Source: Cyclaneusma minus (Eukaryota; Ascomycota; Leotiomycetes; Marthamycetales; Marthamycetaceae). Taken from it: 64,000 nucleotides of DNA. Of the stretch, positions 23,019 through 35,932 are shown one piece after another (the stretch's first letter is position 1; each line of letters starts with the position of its first letter). Both the position numbers and the translations under genes were made by a program. Below the pieces are notes generated by a model. That model worked only from the letters and a program-made list of their open reading frames with translations, did not search any database and had not been told where the DNA came from. Where the stretch lies: the NCBI GenBank assembly GCA_037179335.1, contig JAKZHN010000042.1, positions 248,001 to 312,000 of the forward strand. Direction: 5' to 3'.

Positions 23019-25472
23019 ATGGACGAAGAACCCGCTATGGACAGCTGTGTTGCCTGCGGGGAATACCTTATTCTCGATGACATTGCCGAAACTGAGTGGA
23101 TGAGAGAGTTTCGCGCAGGCAAGTCTCCCTATTGATCTGAGCACCAAAATTCCCTACAAATGTATTGCCCAGGCTAACCCTTACCCCCAGTTTACGCAAC
23201 AATGGTTGACTCCGAATTCGATCATGCGCGCATCTCCGGGGTGGGAGTCATGCGACCCCGCGGATACAAAACCCCAATCGATCCCACAAAAAGGCATGAT
23301 GAAAATGGACTAGCCAGTCGGGATCTGATCGAGATATTCTGGGACTCCCATCTGCCTACTCTACGCCTGAAGGATAGACAGCCGATAGCTGTCGGCTTTC
23401 CCTTCCACGAACCATGCTGGTGCCTGATGGTTTCGTTGAACAGAGATATTACTTCTGATTCTTCCATCCAAGCTCTGTACAATGTGCTTAGGTCGTTTCC
23501 TATCCAGACTCCTCTGTTGGATATGGGACATACTTACGGCAATACTTGGGAATTAATGGCTGTCCCTTCACTTCTTCTTCCAGGAGATGAGCGTCGCTTC
23601 CAAGGCTACAACTACGCCGATGATGACACTTCTGGTCTGGAAAACCCTTTTCTTGCACACAGACTGCGCAGAATGGTGTCGTTTTGGCTTACACGAGGAC
23701 TAGCAATGTTCCAAGAGATCAACAACCGCACGCAATCAGCTATCAGCGATAATGGCTCGAGGAAGGATGTATTCTTCCAGCTCCCTGTCGAAATCCGCGA
23801 GAGAATACTTTGTCGAATACCTACGAAAGACATACTCAACATAAAGCTCGCCTCCCGAGCTTTTGCCCAGACACCCTTGACTCCAGCCTACTGGGCCAGC
23901 CGTTTTGGACGCGGTTTCGAGTACCATTGCGCTTTCGAGACACGCCAGCTTTTTGCAACTAAGATCATCACAGCCAGTTTCTGCTACCACATGGTAAAAT
24001 GCCACTGCAGCCGGAAGTTAGGTTTCAAAAACCGCCGCCGAGTCTGGGATCTACTCATTACCCTGAATGAGTTGGTGACTCGCTCGAAAAGCACTGTCCT
24101 CAACGGTTCCCCCATCGAGCCAACTCTGGTATCTGGAAGACGAGCGTATAAACCTCGACTACGCTGGAATGATGCCGATGTAAGGCAAGAAGATGCGCAT
24201 TTTGAAGGGGGTTGTAAAGCGTTGTGGGCGAAGATTGTCAGCCTCCCAGTCCATCTTTCGGCCATCTACGTGTCCTTCATTGATGTCAACGGGACCTCGT
24301 TCGTATCAGGTTTTCGTTTCCAGTCAAGCAACGGGGCACAGATTCTGCTAGGTTTCGTCTCTCCAGACACAGAAGTCATGGTAGACAATGACTCTCTTTC
24401 ATCCCGACTTGCCTGGAGTGGCATCCGAGGCTGGGAGGTGGCAATCGAACCCCGAGGCATACGAGCTATCTTATTCATTGGACCGTTCGACGAGAGGTCT
24501 AACTGGTGTGGTAACCCAGATAGACTGCCTAAGAAGTTCATGCACCGAAGTCCTGGATTGACCGTGTCGAACCTGGCGGCAAGATTCGATGCCCTCAAAT
24601 TGGTGTCCCTAGGTATGCCGTATAAAGATGCAGCTCAACCTCCCACCAAGATGATCACCCGTGATGGCCAGTAAATCGAGAATCCGAAGTACCGGGACAG
24701 TTTGGTCAGAGACAGTTTAGCGTGGTATCCCACCATCCCTAGCGATGAGCTGCATTTCAACTGCAAGAGTACCAACACCTGGGCGAATATGACGTTCATG
24801 TCATTCGGCGGCGAGAATGGCGAGCGACTTCCTGAACTTACCAAAATTACTGTCTCCATATTCGACCTACGATTGATCTGCGGCGTCAGATTTACCTATC
24901 AAACCAATGATGAGGAGAAAAAGACGCTGTCCTTTGGAGTCACGTCTTATGAGATACCGATCACGGACAAACGACGAGAGCAGCGGCCCGACGAGAATTC
25001 TGGAGACGAGGAGGTTAACTTCGACATCAATGGCCCCGGTGGAGAGTTCATTAACCAAATGTCAATCCGACGATCAGAATTGGATGCCGACGCTGTTAGC
25101 GAAGAATCCGACGAGCCTGGCGAGTATAGTTGTTGGGAGAGGCTGGCTTTGCCGCGTAGCTTCCAGGTGAGGACAATTTGAAATTATTAATTTTTTATGC
25201 GATGTTTCTAATTGCAATTACCATTAGGTCCATACCAACTTTGGTAGAAGCTGTTGTTTCCCATCTGACCTGGATGAGTACGTCCAGCAGGGTGGCTCAA
25301 CGGTACCATGCTACATCGATGAGGAAGCCTCCAAGATCGTTGGTTTCCTCGCTGGTTCGGTAAGTTTCGATTCTGTACACATCTTTTGCTCGACTAAAGC
25401 TAACGCAACGGACTTGGGTTTTAGATAAATGGCATCTTTGCGAGATGGGGTGTGGTCTCCCGGCCAGAGTAG
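23019..25472 (+). CDS. F-box-type protein with an in-frame stop
   Basis: The start MDEEPAMDSCVACGEYLIL with WMREFRA is typical of a large ascomycete family of F-box-like proteins of unknown target. Exons are 23019-23118, 23191-25166, 25228-25359 and 25425-25472. The first intron has a GC donor (GGCAAGT). An F-box-like segment (FFQLPVEIRERILCRIP) sits near residues 228-245. F-box proteins recruit substrates to SCF ubiquitin ligases. The oddity is a TAA at 24672-24674. The same frame continues coherently afterwards (IENPKYRDSLVRDSLAWYP and onward) to the end. Either the gene is a recent pseudogene, or a very short intron of 30, 39 or 45 bp starting at GTAAAT 24671 removes the stop; all three nearby AG sites keep frame. 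Without the stop the product has about 750 residues. Confidence 0.75.
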
Positions 25473-25638
25473 GCTCCGCTATCATGAGAAGAAGTGGTGA
25501 TGACCTAGTCTCACATGGGGCATCTCGAATATTCTAAGGACAAGTGGTCGAGGACGATTTGCGCGGCACGTTATTGCAAAGGCTCTGGATGCAAGCAGAG
25601 TACGAGCGTTCAAGGAATTCCTACCGTTTAGGTAAGTA

Positions 25639-25867
25639 CAGTGGGTGGAAAAAAGTCTGAATACGGCCTACAGTCTCTGAATAATTGCGAATATTCCAAA
25701 GAACCAGAAATATTCCCGATGACTAGCGATATACCAGTTGCTTCAGAATATACCAAGTAATTTGGGACATTCCAAGTTATTGGGAATACTCCTGGTTATT
25801 TGGAATATTTACAATTATTCGAAAATTGCAGACTGTATTCAGACTTTTTAGTTTTTTCCTCCCACTG
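25639..25867. mobile_element. MITE, Tc1/mariner-like foldback element
   Basis: A 229-bp element whose two ends are inverted repeats. The left end reads CAGTGGGTGGAAAAAAGTCT, and the right end is its near-complement with AGTTTTTTCCTCCCACTG. TA dinucleotides at 25637-25638 and 25868-25869 fit a TA target-site duplication. Pairing extends well inside: about 80 bases of each arm share GTCTGAATAC, CTGAATAATTG and AATATTCC blocks in opposite orientation, so the whole element can fold into a hairpin. It has no coding capacity. The CAGTGG end with TA duplication points to Tc1/mariner-type transposase mobilisation. It fills the gap between the F-box gene and the PKS 3' end; the rest of 25473-25949 holds no gene. 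Confidence 0.88.
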
Positions 25868-25949
25868 TAGCTAGCGCTTCATGAAGACATGCTGTCAATG
25901 ACAAAAACACCTATTATTGCAGTAGAAGTACACGTGAGCTATATTCGGC

Positions 25950-28900
25950 TCAGGATGAAAGCTTTCCCAAATCCTTTGCGACCATCGTCGCTATCCCTGA
26001 GATACTTTTGTTTCCAAGGATATCAAACACAGTCACCTCCGCCCCGACCGCACTTCGAAACCAAGTCCTCACCTCAATAGCCGAAAGCGAGTCGATACCG
26101 TAACTATGCATCGGTCTTCCTGTGTCGATGTTCTCCCTTTCGATAGCCAGTGTCTTTGAAAGCTTTGTCTGCAAACCACTTGTGACGATTTCCGCAACTT
26201 CTTCCACGGAGAGCGCATTTTTGATCAGCTTCATGTAGTTCACTTGCGTATCTGTTGTCTGCATCGCTGCCGTGTCGGTATCCATCAGGTAGAAGTGACG
26301 GAACATAGGCCTCTTCATCCAGTCGGGCTCTTCTTTGCCTTGTGACTTGAATGCCGAGGCAGACTTCAGCGCCGTCACCACTTGCGCCTTCGAGCCCTGT
26401 ACTGGAAGTTTGGGGTCGCAGAAGTACTCCAGCATCGCATGGAGTTCCTTCTCGTGGATATCCTCGTGGGCATCCGCGCCAAGAGTCTCGGCAAGTCCCT
26501 CATGCTCGGCTACATATCCAACGTTCAGAATGTTGCCCAAGTCGATAGATGTAGCCTTCTCGCCGTGTTTGAGTCGATGGTGGGCTAGATCATCTTGGTA
26601 CGTGTTCCCAGCCGCATAATTTGACTGGCCAATATTGCCAACGATACCCGAGATCGAAGATAGCATGATGAAGAAATCCATTCCTTCAGGTAACAGGGAA
26701 TGCAAATTCCAAGAGCCATGCACCTTGGGCTTTATCGCATCGTTGAAGCCCTGCAGACTCATGTTATCGAAAAGTGTGTCCTACGAACATCAGCCATCAT
26801 CTTCAGGTGTACAAAGGAAGGGAAAATACCTGAAGCACCATAGCCGCTTGCACACAGCCCTTGATGGGAGGAAGATGTTTACAATTTCCTAAAGCTCGTG
26901 TCAAGCTTTCCTTATCTCCAACATCACATTGGGGCGTCAAAACTCGCACCCCCTTCTCTCTAAGCTCTTTCAGCATAACATTTGCTGCCTGTTTATATTC
27001 CGTCGAGCGAGACAGCAGTATCAGATTCCGAGCACCGCGACTGACCATCCATCGAGCAATACTTGTGCCGATACCTCCGAGGCCTCCTGAGATAATATAT
27101 GAGGCATTCGCATCGAGCTGATAAGTGGACAACTTGCCAGGCACAACCTACCATCAATACTCAAGTTAGCCGCAACTTATACTTGAGACCAGATACACGT
27201 ACCGGTACCAAGCTATCATCGTCAAGCTTGACTACTATTTTCCCCATGCTTTGACCGCTCTCCAGATGTCTGAAGGCAGATTCAATTTCAGACCCAGCAA
27301 AAATTTGTAGTGGTCCAGGAATTGAAATATGCCCCTTCTCCAAAAGGTCAATGCAAGACGCCAAAAGTTTCGAAATCAGGTTTTTGTCGTGATGATAGGC
27401 ATAGAAAAGATCCACGCCCGCGAACATTGCACTTCTCGAGAACGGAAACATCGGTAGAGTCCCCAGCCCCTGGATATCTTTGTGGCCCATCTCGATAAAA
27501 CGGCCAAATGGGGCAATGCATTCCCATGAGCATCGGAGTGCTTCCCCAGCAAGTGAGTTGATAATGACGTCCACCCCGCGACTGTCTGTCAACCTTTTGA
27601 TTCCTTGCACGAACTCAGGGGTTCGGCTCGAGAATATGTTCTCTTCTCGGATACCATATCTCTCAATGAGAAACTGCTTCTTCTTGTCATTACCAACAGT
27701 GGCAAATATCTCAGCATGATGCAGCTTGGCCAGCTGTACGCAAGCCTGACCAAGCCCCCCAGCCGCAGAATGAATCAAGACTGATTCTTTTGACCTTATC
27801 CGCGCTGTCCATTCCAGAGCAAGGTAAGCCGACAAGAAAGCAATGGGGAACGCAGCTGCAGCTTCAAAAGACATTCCATTTGGAATTCTGGCCACATTGT
27901 TGCAGTGTGAACGAACTCGCGTTTTGAAAGCGCCTTTGGCTATCGTGAGCACTCGCTCTCCAACTCGGTAGGGAGCCCGTGAGCCAACGTTCGTGACAAT
28001 ACCAGAGCATTCCATTCCGATATAAGATGCAGGCTCCTGACCGAGTGAGATGAGAACGTCTCGAAAATTCAGAGCAACCGCTTTTGTTTCCATCTCAATA
28101 TCGTCAGGCTCCAATGGTGTGTCTTGGGTGACTTCGTCATCCACATACTGGAAGGTGTCCAACATTCCAGGAACACCAATGCCCAACTTCAGTCGCCGTG
28201 CTGGATCCTCTCGAAATTGTTGGACTGTAGGACTCTGACCTACAGTGTTTTGGGCGATGTATCGGTTGAGATAATTGCCTTCCACGACTCGGTTGATGCA
28301 AAGAACACCGTCTTGAACGACGTATTCCATCTCGCAGTCTCCCACCGGCGTCGTCACAGTCTCTCGTACGATCTTCGCTAGTAGTGGAAGATCTTTGGCT
28401 CCCGATTCAAGCTTCATCACGACGAATTTCAGGCACAAAGCTTCCCTAAGAACGCTTCTCGCGAAACCTGTAGCCAGATCCCCAATAAAATCTGGCATAC
28501 ACTCGTCGTTTTGTCCCATAGGCCAGACCACGGTTTCGACCAGTGATAGAAGTTGGCGTAAGCCAGCCCACCTCTGGTCAGTCATTTGGGACAGAAACGG
28601 CTGATCAATCTCGAAAAGCAATATCCCGCAGTCGTACTTCCGAAACCCCGATGCAATCTCATCTAAACTGACGACATCACAGCAGTAGAAAAGGTCTTCT
28701 TGAACAAGTAATTGTTGAAGCACCTTAGCAGCCACAAGCTGTTCTGTAGATTCAGGCTCTGGTAGCCTAACAATCACGGCATGGGGTCGATGTGGTTCTG
28801 ATTCACAGCTAACTCGAGACTCGGGAGGAGCTGCCGTGGAAATCATCGTACTGCAAGATCGACCATCCTCGGATAGAGGGAAAACGAGATCAGTGCCGGT

Positions 28901-31900
28901 AAAACCACACGCGGACAAGTACGTATTCCACGTCTGTCTCGAAACCGTCGGGCCCCATTTTCGGATGTTTTCTTGTCCAAGCCACCACCCAGGCAAAAGG
29001 CCAAATATGAAGCCACTGATAACGTCTTCCACATCGGTAATCTCAAATATTAACAGCTTTCCGCCGGGTTTCAAGAGCGTTCTTGTGTTGCGGAGTGTGT
29101 TCTCCAGGTTTCTGGTGGCGTGGAGGACATTGGATGCGAGAATAAGATCGTACCCTTCAACATCGAATCCCTGGTCGGCAGGTGGTTCCTCGATGTCCAA
29201 GGTCTTGTAGACTATTCTACTGCCGTAGCTCTCGAATTCGGTCTCTGCAGCTTCCAGGAAAACTGGCGAGATGTCTGTGAATGCATATTCAGCGAACCTC
29301 GGCGTGCTTTCCGAATTATTGCCCACCAGAGTCTTCATAAGCAACTGCGTGCCAGATCCAGTCCCAGCTCCAACCTCCAGAACCCTGAGGTTAGGTTGTT
29401 TGTGTGCTAACGCGTCCACATACTTCAAGGCGTCCGAAAATCCAGTCGTTCCGTCTCGAATGTAGCGGTAGAATTCGTTTACCCGGCCATCACCAAATAA
29501 CAAGCTAAGAGCGTCTACGTCTCCGCTGAAAATTGATTTGAGACTTTTTGCCACCATAGAAAGCAGTCTCCCCTCTGCATCGACTGTCTCAAGGCGTGAG
29601 ATAAGCGTAGATAAATCGCCGGGTACGGATGAGGGACCGCGCCTCTCTCGCAAATGCTTAGACCATTCAAGGTAACGCTTCAAATGGGGCTTTTCTTGCA
29701 ATGCTGCATGCACTTCACCGCCAGTTTTGTCCAAGTCTGCTAATGCTGCATAGCATAGCATGGCTTTCTCTTTGGCAAGCTCTGACTCGGCGATGGATTT
29801 TGTGGGACTGGTGGAAAAGTATGCATTGCCTCGCCCGTTCTCCAAGATCTTGACGTCTGGCTTCCACTCCATATTGTAGCACAAGCGGCGAGGGGGTTTT
29901 CCATCAGTCCAAGCATCGCTGCTTTTTGCCACCGATGTCAGATGGAAGTCGGCAGTCACAAATGGTGCATTCGTCTGTAGATCAAGAGACGTCACAGAAG
30001 ACTCGGCGTGTCTGAGTCCACGGAATTCGGACTTCGCATGGATTTTGAGCGTTTGCTGCTGCTCATCAAGCAGAATCCCCGTTTTTGTAGATATCCACAT
30101 TGCATTCAGTAAGGTTGGAACCATCGTGGGGATTGTCTCTCTCCCGCCTTTTGTCAAACCCAAAAATGCCAACTGGAAGAAAGCATCTAGGACCGAGGGA
30201 TGTATGAATGGCTGCTGGATTTTGCGAGCATCTTCTTCGGGTTTTTGGACAGGGACATCGATCATGGCCATTGAGGTTCCGCCTTCTCCAAAACGGATGT
30301 CTCTGATACGCTGGAATGTTGGACCAAAGTTGAGGCCAGAATCTTTCAAGTGGTTGTAGAACCTTCTAGAGCCCATTACCATGCTAGATTTTCTTTCAAT
30401 CTCCAGGCAAGTATTTTGCTCATGTGAGAACTCGAAGCCGTGATAATCAAGGGCAACAACTCCCTCGCAGAGTTCATGGCACTGCTCAGCTTCGTAAGCA
30501 TAGATTTTGAACGAGTTCCATGTGAGGAACTTTCCCATCCGCTCTCGCCCTGGGCGTAGACAAAACTGTACTTCCACACCATCTTGTCCGCCCGGTATTA
30601 CTAAGGCTCGCTTGAACACGACGTTCTTGAAGTGATAACCTCTGAATGGTCTTTGCTCGCTCACGTGTTGTCGTACAGCCTCTATTGCCATTACCAGCAT
30701 TCCGGCTGCTGGATATAGATCTGCGCCATTAATGTTGTGGTCTTTGATCCATGGATTCTCGGACATCCTAATGGTTTTTCGCCATCTTGCCTCGAGAGGA
30801 TTCCAATCCGAGACTCTGGTCCCAAGGAACTTGTTAGGCGGATACTCGCGGAATCTGAATCCTTTGCTTAGTCTGCTCTCGACCCAATATTTCTTGCTTC
30901 GGTCGAATGGATATCTTGGCAGAGTCGTAAGTGTTTGCCGGTCTCGTACAGAGAGCTGTGTCTCGTTGACTTTCGTGACATTGATGGGAAACCCCATGCG
31001 GAATAATTCACCTGCAACTCTCATCGCTGTATTGAGAGCAGACTCGCCTCTGATCAGCACAGATCCGTACCTGAACTCATTGCTTGGCGTATCGTGTCCT
31101 ATACAATCCTTGATAGATCCTCTCAAGGCAGCGTGAGGTCCGATCTCCAGAACATAGTTAACGCGCATCCCGCCTTTTCCACCGAGTGACGATCCGCCTA
31201 GCTTTCCAGCCGGTGTGAACGTGATATTGCTCATCGCCTTCGTAAACTCGACCGGCGAGACAAGATTTCGTACCCAGTAATCAGCAGTTTGAAGATGCTC
31301 CTTCGCCACCTCTGATCCAGTCAAAGATGAGAACATCACAGGAGCGTTCAAAAGCTGTTCTTGCGGCTCTACCCCGACAATATCCTCAGCTAACGCGCGA
31401 TAATCGGAAACGACTTGTTCCATTTGCTGCGAGTGATATGCAACATCAACCGGTAGAATCTTTGTCAGCACACAATCCTTCTCAAGTACACGTTGTAGCT
31501 CGCGTAGTTGGTCCGGGTATCCAGATATCGTTACGTTCTTTGGGCTGTTGATGCAAGCAATCGAGAGAAAGCCGGTAGAACAGTCTATTTGGCGCATGTA
31601 GCCTTCTGCTTCTTGTCGAGGTAATTCAACGGCCATCATACCACCTGGAGAACAAGATTTTGAGAGTGATGCGGCAACAAGGCCGCGGTAGTAGGCCAGT
31701 TGGAATGCAGCATCTTGAGATAGCGCTCCCTGACAATATGCAGCTGCAATCTCCCCGGACGAATGTCCAATGGCTGCTGAAGGCTTTACGCCCCACGATG
31801 AAAGCAATTTTACAAGAGCAATCTGAAGCGCTGTACAAACTGGTTGAGAAAGAACAGGATCACGTAATTTCGATGATGACTTGTCTCTAGAAAGCTCCTC

Positions 31901-34086
31901 TGGTAACTGTCAGTCATGTCCAAAATAACAAAGTTCAGGTTGATCAGAAATAAATATCTCAGGGAGAGGAATGTGAAAAAGGGTGAGCCAGCACACTTAC
32001 TTATCAACGACCACCGACAACCAAGCGTCTCCAGCAAACACTCGAGTTCTTCCAAAGTTGTCTTGAAGACGGAATAAACCATCAATTCCCTTCCCATGGC
32101 ATACCACTGCGCGCCTTGACCAGTGAAGACGAAGCACAGTTTGGGTGACTGTACAGACTTAATCGCTTCAGTCTCATTTGTCAACCTTGATTGCAATTGG
32201 GATGTGGAGTCGGCCACCGCAAACGATCTCCAAGGCAGAAGTGTACGCTTCGAAGATAGAGTATATGCCATGTCAGCAAAATACTTGTCTCCTGTTGGAG
32301 TAGGCAAGTGATCTCGGAATGCCAACACCATCCGCTTTACAGCAGGCTCGTCGGCAGCGGACCATACGACCAGCTTTGGCGAAATGACACTCGCTGCTTT
32401 TATGCCTGCAATAGGCCTTTCGAGCTCGAAGATGTCATCTTTTATTGCGGGTGAAGTCTCACTACCACTGGCGGCAGGTGGAAGCTCTCTCGTGTTGTGA
32501 TGTCCGGCCAGCTTTCGTAGCCTAAGATAGTTGTACGCATCGTCCAAGACTGCGTGAGCGTTGGCGCCTCCAAACCCAAATGAGTTGATTGAGGCTCTTC
32601 TCAGGCCTTCATGAGGCCAGGGCGTGGCGATTTCCGGGATCTTGATGTTGAGCTGACGAGCTGCGATGGCCGGATTCAACTTCTCAAATACAGCTTGCGA
32701 AGGAATGACACCTTTCTCCAATGCGAGAACTGTCTTGATGAGACTGGCCACACCACTAGCGCCTTCCAAATGGCCGATGTTGCTTTTCACGGCTCCCACA
32801 TGGAGGGGTGTGGAAGTTGACCTAGCGGTTTTGAATGCATTGTGGATTGCCATCGCCTCAATAGGATCGCCCAAAGGCGTGCCTGTTCCATGCGCTTCCA
32901 CGTAGTCTGTGGAGTCCATATTCAATCCGAAAGCTTGATAAGTTTCTTGGATCATATTCTGCTGAGCTTTGGCACTTGGCTGCGTGATGCCTGGAGTACG
33001 TCCATCTTGATTCGCCCCGGTGGCTCGAATGACTGCTCGAATAGTATCACCGTCCTTGAGTGCTTTCTGGAGCGGCTTCAAAATGACCACTCCCAGTCCT
33101 TCGCCGCGAGCGTATCCATTGGCACGATGATCGAAGCTGTAACTGATGCCGTCTTTGGAGAGAAAGTTCAGATCGTTTAGACTCGTGGTGGATTCCGGGT
33201 TGATCATGAGATTGCAGCCTCCGACTATGCTCATTTCCGACTCTCCGGAGCGGATGCTCTGGCAGGCAAGATGGAGAGCGTTCAAACTGCTCGAACAAGC
33301 AGTGTCCAATGACATGCTCGGTCCTTTCAGATTATAGAACCAGCTGAGGCGGTTGGAAAGCATTGAAAAGGCTGTTCCTGGCGCCTTGTACTTGGCCGGG
33401 GTCTCCTGATCCCGGTTGAGAAGTATCTCGTAGTCGTGAAGAAATGCACCTATGAAAACAGAGGTTCTGGTTCCATTCACCTGCGAAATGGGCATTCCCC
33501 CTATAGAATTAAGTTACATTGTATTCAGCAACTGAGGAAAGAATTGCCTACCATTTTCAAAAGCTTCATAGGTGACTTCTAGGAGCCATCTTTGCATAGG
33601 ATCCATGCAAGCCGCCTCGCTGGGCTGTATTGAGAAAAAAGGGGCATCGAATTTGGCGATATCTTCCGTGAGAAAATGACCCTTTCGAACATTAAACTGG
33701 CGATCTTGTCAGCATTTATTCTCCTGTAAGAGACGAGATATATTTACCGTGCCCGCTTCTTCTTCCTCTGGGTGGTAAAATGCATCTACATTGTACCGAT
33801 CTGCCGGAACATCCGACTCCGTATGTCTTCGCTCTATGAGCAAATCCCAGAATTCCTCTGTAGACGTGACATTCGGAGGAAGTCTGAGAGAAATGCCAAC
33901 AATAGCTATCGCCTCGACCTTGTCATTTCTCTCCTCCATCGAGGTGTTGTGGTCATCTTGGGTGATACACTCAGGCTCGCTTCTCTGACAACTTTGAAAT
34001 TGCGGAATCTCTTCAGCTTCCTGCTTCCACCCAGCCAATTTCTCGACGAAACCCTCGTTTGCCATCATCGCGGCTTCAGAAACCAA
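25950..34086 (-). CDS. Highly reducing polyketide synthase (KS-AT-DH-MT-ER-KR-ACP)
   Basis: An iterative type I PKS that builds a reduced polyketide from malonyl-CoA with SAM-dependent C-methylation. Exons 34086-33748, 33696-33552, 33500-32001, 31899-27203, 27147-26830 and 26780-25950 join in frame to 2609 residues. KS: Cys230 in DTACSSS, His365 in [10 protein letters not shown], His405 in NIGHLEG. AT: Ser708 in GHSSGE. DH: His1049 in [10 protein letters not shown] and Asp1233 in [13 protein letters not shown] motif [11 protein letters not shown] near 1503. ER: nucleotide loop HSAAGGLGQ near 2040. [10 protein letters not shown] near 2250 and Tyr2388 in QSNYAAG. ACP: Ser2564 in GIDSLS. Every catalytic residue I checked is present. 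The protein ends about 45 residues after the ACP Ser, with no thioesterase, reductase or condensation domain, so release must come from a partner enzyme. It is transcribed divergently from the hydrolase at 35054. The product is unknown. Confidence 0.96.
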
Positions 34087-35053
34087 TGTATGGACAGAGG
34101 CACTGATAACAACAGAGACAGCGAGTGCTCAAACACACGGAGGAGAAAAGAACGAAGATAATCAATCGGCTTCGTTTCCGGGGCCTGAGCAGGTGGATAT
34201 GAGAAGATTCAGATTCGGAAATTCAGCAAAATTCTGAGTCGGTGAACCAAGTGGCAAGATCTGAGCGGTGAGCTGGCTTTGGGGTGGGAGGTTGAACTCA
34301 CCTCAAGGCTCACCTTTTCTGACGCATGAAGACAGGTATGTGAACCAAATGGTTTCACTTAGTCACGCCTGTCACCTTGTACCTGCAAATCATATATAAA
34401 AATACAAAGTCGACCCTTTTCTGGACCCCACCCGAGCCGACTTATCTCGCTTGGGTTGATTCGTTGCCAGCCTTCAATGTACGAGAACTAATCAACTAGT
34501 TCGGACCCATATATTGTTGTCAGCCTCGTACCCTAGTGGCGTCCAATCGGGCTTCAATCTCTCCCTCGAGAAGCCAATTCCGTGAAAAGCAGGTCGATGA
34601 AGGGCACCCCCTTGCAAGAATCCCGCTTGTGGTACCCAATAGTGAGTGAATAGTCGGCCACTCCATTGCGGCTGAAGTGTCGATCTCGAATACCCGCTAC
34701 GTCTTCTCAAATCCCTGTTTTCACCTAATAACCCGGTGGCACAAAAGCGGGCTGATGCGTGATCCAGATCTGCCTGTTACGAGCTGGCAAGGCATTTTTC
34801 CCGCCTCTACCTATAGGCTGTAGCATTTCACTAGCCAACCATGGGAATTCATGCGACATGGTCAACTTATTATCAGAGCCCCTGCAACGATGCATTTCTC
34901 GCAACTTCACATGGGGCGGAAGAAAATTCCTGTGGTTACCCTACGCCCATACAAATTATCACCAGGAAGGTATTCTACATTTGATAGCAGACAAGATCTG
35001 ATTGCTTCACATCTCTTCACGCACCAAGTCGCTGTAGCTTAATCCGAATTGAA
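34087..35053. promoter_or_regulatory. Shared divergent promoter of PKS and hydrolase
   Basis: The 967 bp between the two start codons serve both genes. A TATA-like CATATATAAAAATAC lies near 34391-34405, about 305-320 bp upstream of the PKS ATG. Several CGG/CCG half-sites occur, as Zn2Cys6 regulators need, for example near 34230 (GTCGGTG), 34655 (GTCGGCC) and 34671 (GCGGCTG). A close pair of CTCACCT-like repeats is present near 34299-34316. None of these sites is proven. A shared promoter implies co-expression of synthase and release enzyme. Confidence 0.55.
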
Positions 35054-35883
35054 ATGAAATTTCTGTGTCTACACGGGCGGGGAACAAACAACCGGGTAAG
35101 TGATTTTTTCTCTTCTGATTCCTAAATCTTCATACGCCTGTATGACTAATCATGGTATCAGATTCTTCAGTTACAAACAGGCATGACTGCCGGTATTACC
35201 TAGAAAATAAAGAAAGGGAAGCTAATTGCGCCTTCGGGTTTGAAGCGGCTCTACGTGAAGCTCTTGGACCTCAACACCAGTTCGATTTCGTGGAAGGGGG
35301 CATTTCCTGTCCACCTGACCCCAGTAAGTAATGATACTGCTACCATAGCCTCGCTAATACTCGACTTAATTCTTCCCCAGATATTCAAGCCATTTTATCC
35401 CCCTCGGACGAATGCTACGCATATTTCGAATACAACACTTCAAGCCTTCAAAGGGCACTGGAAGACCTGCGCATCTATGTCACTGATAACGGCCCATTCG
35501 ACGCCCTTCTAGGCTTCTCTGAAGGCGCTGGCCTTGGAGCGTCACTGATCATTGAAGCCACTCTGAATCATTCCGGTGACGCCCAAGAGATCTTCAAGTG
35601 TGGCGTCTTTATTTGCGCAGCACCGGCCCTAGACTACCGTGGAGAAGGCAGGAAGTATGAATACTCTCAAGATGGCGAAGTGATCCATATTCCCACAGCA
35701 CATATTTTTGGCTCAAATGATGCGAATGCTGAAAATGGAATCGGCTTGAGTATGTTATGCGACGCTGAGACCAGAGAGGTGTTTGATCATGGTGCAGGAC
35801 ATGAGGTGCCGCGAGGAGCAGCAGTGACGGAGGAGATGGCGCAATGTGTGTCGAAAATTGTGAACAGAGTCAACTTCTCATGA
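35054..35883 (+). CDS. FSH/LovG-type serine hydrolase, apparently frameshifted
   Basis: An alpha/beta hydrolase of the FSH1 family. LovG, a member, releases polyketides from highly reducing PKSs. Exon 1 (35054-35095) encodes MKFLCLHGRGTNNR. Exon 2 starts at 35161 with ILQLQT, as expected for the family. The rest of exon 2 (RYYLENKE to EGGISCPPDP, ending 35323) reads in a different frame, shifted near 35182-35188. Exon 3 is 35381-35883. The catalytic set is complete: Ser in GFSEGAG, Asp in FGSND and His in AGHEVPR. Homology runs through the shift without a gap if two bases are surplus, so a sequencing error or a recent inactivating mutation is more likely than an intron. An alternative is that exon 2 is read wholly in the second frame, but no donor of the right phase exists in exon 1. 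Its position next to a PKS lacking a release domain argues for a release role. Confidence 0.75.
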
Positions 35884-35932
35884 GCATCAACGAAGTTTGG
35901 TTTAGAAGCCATAGTATCCCCTTGGTCCCATC

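Noticed and set aside
25950..34086. Idea that the PKS is broken because several separate long frames are seen
   Set aside because: Five introns with good splice sites join the frames in phase, and every catalytic residue checked is present.
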